Below, one piece after another: positions 61,730 through 64,000 of a DNA stretch of 64,000 bases. A program made the position numbers and the translations under genes. Source of the DNA: Pseudomonas viridiflava. Its GTDB lineage: Bacteria > Pseudomonadota > Gammaproteobacteria > Pseudomonadales > Pseudomonadaceae. The number at the start of each line of letters is the position of its first letter. The first letter of the stretch is position 1. The stretch is taken from the NCBI RefSeq assembly GCF_900590885.1, contig NZ_UUON01000051.1, forward strand, positions 310,001-374,000, given 5' to 3'. The notes beneath the pieces are model-generated. The model had not been told where the DNA came from. It saw only the letters and a list, made by a program, of their open reading frames with translations, and did not search any database.

Positions 61730-63400
61730 TTATTTGATCATCGGAAGATTGAGGCCCTGCTCTTTGGCGCAGTCGATGGCGATCTGGTAACCGGCATCTG
61801 CGTGACGCATCACCCCGGTCGCCGGGTCGTTATGCAGCACGCGGGCAATGCGCTCAGCCGCTTCGTCGGTACCGTCACACACGATGACCATCCCGGAGTG
61901 CTGCGAGAAGCCCATGCCTACGCCGCCACCGTGGTGCAACGACACCCAGGTGGCGCCGCTGGCGGTGTTGAGCAGGGCGTTGAGCAGCGGCCAGTCGGAC
62001 ACGGCGTCGGAACCGTCCTGCATGGCTTCGGTTTCGCGGTTAGGGCTGGCGACCGAGCCGGAGTCGAGGTGGTCACGGCCGATCACCACCGGCGCCGACA
62101 GCTCGCCGCTGCGCACCATTTCGTTGAACGCCAGGCCGAGCTTGGCGCGCTGGCCCAGGCCAACCCAGCAGATACGCGCCGGCAGGCCCTGGAAGCTGAT
62201 GCGCTCGCGCGCCATGTCCAGCCAGTTGTGCAGGTGGGCGTCGTCGGGGATCAGCTCTTTGACTTTGGCGTCGGTCTTGTAGATGTCTTGCGGGTCGCCG
62301 GACAGCGCCGCCCAACGGAACGGGCCGATGCCACGGCAGAACAGCGGGCGGATATACGCCGGTACGAAACCCGGGAAGTCGAAGGCGTTTTCCACGCCTT
62401 CTTCCTGGGCCATTTGGCGGATGTTGTTGCCGTAGTCGAAGGTCGGGATGCCTTGCTTCTGGAAGTCCAGCATGGCTTTGACGTGCACGGCCATCGACTG
62501 CTTGGCGGCCTTGATCACGGCAGCCGGCTCGGTCTTGGCGCGGGCGCGGTATTCGTCCCAGGTCCAGCCGGCCGGCAGGTAGCCGTTGAGTGGGTCGTGG
62601 GCGCTGGTCTGGTCGGTGACCATGTCGGGGCGCACGCCGCGCTTGACCAGTTCCGGCAGGATCTCGGCCGCGTTACCCAGCAGGGCGATGGAGATGGCCT
62701 TGCCGTCCTGGGTGTACTTGGCGATACGGGCCAGGGCGTCGTCGAGGTCGGTGGCTTGCTCGTCGACATAACGGCTGGCCAGGCGGAAGTCGATGCTGAC
62801 CTGCTGGCACTCGATATTCAGCGAGCACGCGCCGGCCAGAGTGGCGGCCAAAGGCTGTGCGCCGCCCATGCCGCCGAGGCCGGCGGTGAGGACCCAGCGG
62901 CCTTTGAGGTTCGAATCGTAATGCTGGCGACCGGCTTCAACAAACGTCTCGTAAGTACCCTGGACGATGCCCTGGCTGCCGATGTAAATCCAGCTGCCGG
63001 CGGTCATCTGGCCGTACATGGCCAGGCCCTTGGCATCCAGTTCGTTGAAGTGTTCCCAACTGGCCCAGTGCGGCACCAGGTTGGAGTTGGCAATCAGCAC
63101 GCGCGGGGCATTGCTGTGGGTCTTGAACACGCCGACCGGCTTGCCGGATTGCACCAGCAGGGTCTCGTCGTCGTTCAGGTTGGTGAGGCTTTCGACGATC
63201 TGGTCGTAGCACTCCCAGTTGCGCGCGGCACGACCGATACCGCCGTACACCACCAATTCTTTCGGGTTCTCGGCCACCTGCGGGTCGAGGTTGTTCATCA
63301 GCATGCGCAGCGGCGCTTCAGTCAGCCAGCTTTTGGCGGTGAGCTTGTTACCGTGGGCAGCACGGATTTCGACGTCACGGTACTTGGTAGGCTTGGTCAC
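61730..63400 (-). CDS. hutU: Urocanate hydratase
   Basis: NAD-dependent urocanase, hydrating urocanate to imidazolone propionate. The 556 residues show GLGGMGGAQPLAATLAGACSLNIE, the NAD loop, and the conserved Cys region FPGFVPAYIRPLFCRGIGPFRW. GTG start at 63400 with AGGAG 8 bases upstream. First gene after the hutC-type operator, and the head of the leftward operon. Confidence 0.96.
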   Translation of the reverse strand: MTKPTKYRDVEIRAAHGNKLTAKSWLTEAPLRMLMNNLDPQVAENPKELVVYGGIGRAARNWECYDQIVESLTNLNDDETLLVQSGKPVGVFKTHSNAPRVLIANSNLVPHWASWEHFNELDAKGLAMYGQMTAGSWIYIGSQGIVQGTYETFVEAGRQHYDSNLKGRWVLTAGLGGMGGAQPLAATLAGACSLNIECQQVSIDFRLASRYVDEQATDLDDALARIAKYTQDGKAISIALLGNAAEILPELVKRGVRPDMVTDQTSAHDPLNGYLPAGWTWDEYRARAKTEPAAVIKAAKQSMAVHVKAMLDFQKQGIPTFDYGNNIRQMAQEEGVENAFDFPGFVPAYIRPLFCRGIGPFRWAALSGDPQDIYKTDAKVKELIPDDAHLHNWLDMARERISFQGLPARICWVGLGQRAKLGLAFNEMVRSGELSAPVVIGRDHLDSGSVASPNRETEAMQDGSDAVSDWPLLNALLNTASGATWVSLHHGGGVGMGFSQHSGMVIVCDGTDEAAERIARVLHNDPATGVMRHADAGYQIAIDCAKEQGLNLPMIK

Positions 63401-63471
63401 AGCTAGGACTCCTCGGCGATCGATGCGCGAACATGGATGGTGCGAAGCAGAGTCTTACGCACACATCTTTA

Positions 63472-63485
63472 CTTGTATGTACAAG
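63472..63485. promoter_or_regulatory. HutC-type operator upstream of hutU
   Basis: CTTGTATGTACAAG is a perfect 14-base palindrome with the TGTA-N2-TACA core recognised by the GntR-family repressor HutC, which responds to urocanate. It lies 72 bases before hutU and covers the start point predicted from the neighbouring sigma-54 promoter. Confidence 0.8.
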
Positions 63486-63489
63486 CATA

Positions 63490-63505
63490 TGCAATCAAGC
63501 GGCCA
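63490..63505 (-). promoter_or_regulatory. Sigma-54-type promoter of hutU
   Basis: On the minus strand TGGCCGCTTGATTGCA fits the -24/-12 consensus with GG and GC ten bases apart and TTGCA at -12. Transcription would start near 63479. SBW25 hutU is known to depend on sigma-54 and CbrB. The rest of the 310-base gap 63401-63710 shows no gene. Confidence 0.7.
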
Positions 63506-63710
63506 ACTTTGTTGGGCATGTATTGAGATTTTTTTCGAAGGCGCGCCCAAGCCTTGGAAATTAAGGCTTCGAGGCTTGATGAAATTTCTTCTGGGGATGT
63601 TTTGGAGCGAGAGCTGTTTGTCACGACAGCCTGGCTTTGCGCCACGCTGGGGCATTCGGTAACAAATTGGTGCGCAGACTGGAAACAGATTTTATGAACA
63701 GTGGAGAGCA

Positions 63711-63802
63711 ATGTGGGAGGGGGCTTGCCCCCGATAGCAGTGTGTCAGCTAGCACATTTGCCACTGACATACCGTCATCGGGGGCAAGCCCCCTCCCACA
63801 TT
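63711..63802. repeat. Inverted REP doublet (REPIN-like)
   Basis: AATGTGGGAGGGGGCTTGCC and its mirror, separated by a central segment in which TGTCAG and CTGACA can pair. It begins 2 bases beyond the hutD stop. Confidence 0.9.
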
Positions 63803-63804
63803 TT

Positions 63805-64000
63805 TTAACCGCGTGCGGTCAGTTCGATCAGGCAGCAGCGGCCGGATACCGAGAGATCCAAAAGCCCAGTGTTACCGTCCACCTGCAGGCAATCATGATG
63901 CCCAAGCTTCTCGCCCAGCACCTTCACCTCATCCGCCACGCTGAACACCAGCACCGTCTGCGCCGAGCTGAAAAACCGCTGCTCGCCATCCACCCACTGC
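63805..64000 (-). CDS. hutD: HutD, C-terminal part only (gene continues beyond window)
   Basis: About 64 C-terminal residues of a small cupin-like protein, entering from the right edge and ending at 63805 (QRFFSSAQTVLVFSVADEV, ending CLIELTARG). The sequence style and place upstream of hutU match HutD, which in SBW25 lies beside hutC and limits the level of hut expression. Assignment rests mainly on position because most of the protein is outside. Confidence 0.65.
   Translation of the reverse strand, partial: QWVDGEQRFFSSAQTVLVFSVADEVKVLGEKLGHHDCLQVDGNTGLLDLSVSGRCCLIELTARG

Noticed and set aside
61709..63406. 565-codon plus-strand frame opposite hutU
   Set aside because: Shadow of the urocanase gene.
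63455..63655. 66-codon minus-strand frame upstream of hutU
   Set aside because: Overlaps the sigma-54 promoter and HutC operator and looks noncoding.
20816..63802. Recurring palindromes considered as a CRISPR array
   Set aside because: The repeats are scattered over many kilobases in singles and inverted pairs, with no regular spacers and no cas genes; they are REP elements.

Overview
This window is chromosomal DNA of a fluorescent Pseudomonas, most likely the P. fluorescens group. The evidence is high GC, dense single-copy housekeeping genes, closest remembered matches to P. putida, P. aeruginosa and P. fluorescens proteins, and many GTGGGAGGGGGC-type REP hairpins. From memory the gene order follows the P. 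aeruginosa PAO1 stretch from gltB to the hut genes almost gene for gene. It is a conserved backbone, not an island: I see no tRNA, rRNA, CRISPR array, transposase or prophage.

Layout. 1-10435 (leftward): gltB (cut by the window edge), a DamX-like SPOR/ATPase protein, aroB, aroK, and a strikingly reduced pilMNOPQ set. 10653-13118 (right): ponA. 13283-15793 (left): malic enzyme, an exported SNase-like nuclease, rpmE with a possible leader hairpin. 16023-23480 (right): priA, argS, a SPOR protein, hslVU behind a good sigma-32 promoter, and a DUF971 gene. 23733-28761 (right): phaC1-phaZ-phaC2-phaD, with a sigma-54-like promoter and a Crc/Hfq-like site at phaC1; 28875-30683 (left): the granule proteins phaF, phaI and a small PHA-associated gene. 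30829-36807 (right): a nine-gene, tightly packed run ubiE-ubiJ-ubiB-hisI-hisE-tatABC-rsmE. 36996-40992: two tandem HBM-type chemoreceptors. 40996-43626 (left): a polar amino acid ABC transporter. 43861-48160 (left): opgGH for periplasmic glucans. 48427-51879 (left): dtd, pip, an HSL-family esterase and an orphan choline/betaine-type binding protein. 52127-64000 (left): the histidine utilisation cluster hutD(partial)-hutU-hutTu-hutXWV-hutH1-hutH2-hutI-hutG.

How the genes work together. The pha block holds two PHA polymerases, a depolymerase, a TetR-like regulator and three granule proteins, a complete medium-chain-length polyhydroxyalkanoate system. The hut block imports substrate (HutTu, HutXWV), deaminates histidine (HutH2) and takes urocanate to glutamate (HutU, HutI, HutG). 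A sigma-54-type promoter and a TGTA-N2-TACA HutC-type operator sit together upstream of hutU.

Most interesting observations: (1) the HutH paralogue encoded next to the betaine-family transporter HutXWV has lost the Ala-Ser-Gly that makes the MIO cofactor, as well as a catalytic Tyr, so it is unlikely to be a histidase and may eliminate a better leaving group, such as trimethylamine from histidine betaine or ergothioneine; (2) the pilus alignment complex is compacted, with PilM lacking its second actin-like lobe, PilO fused to PilP, and PilQ lacking AMIN domains; (3) a REP subtype carries an identical insert in its loop at three places, and REPs sit between unequal-dose genes inside operons.
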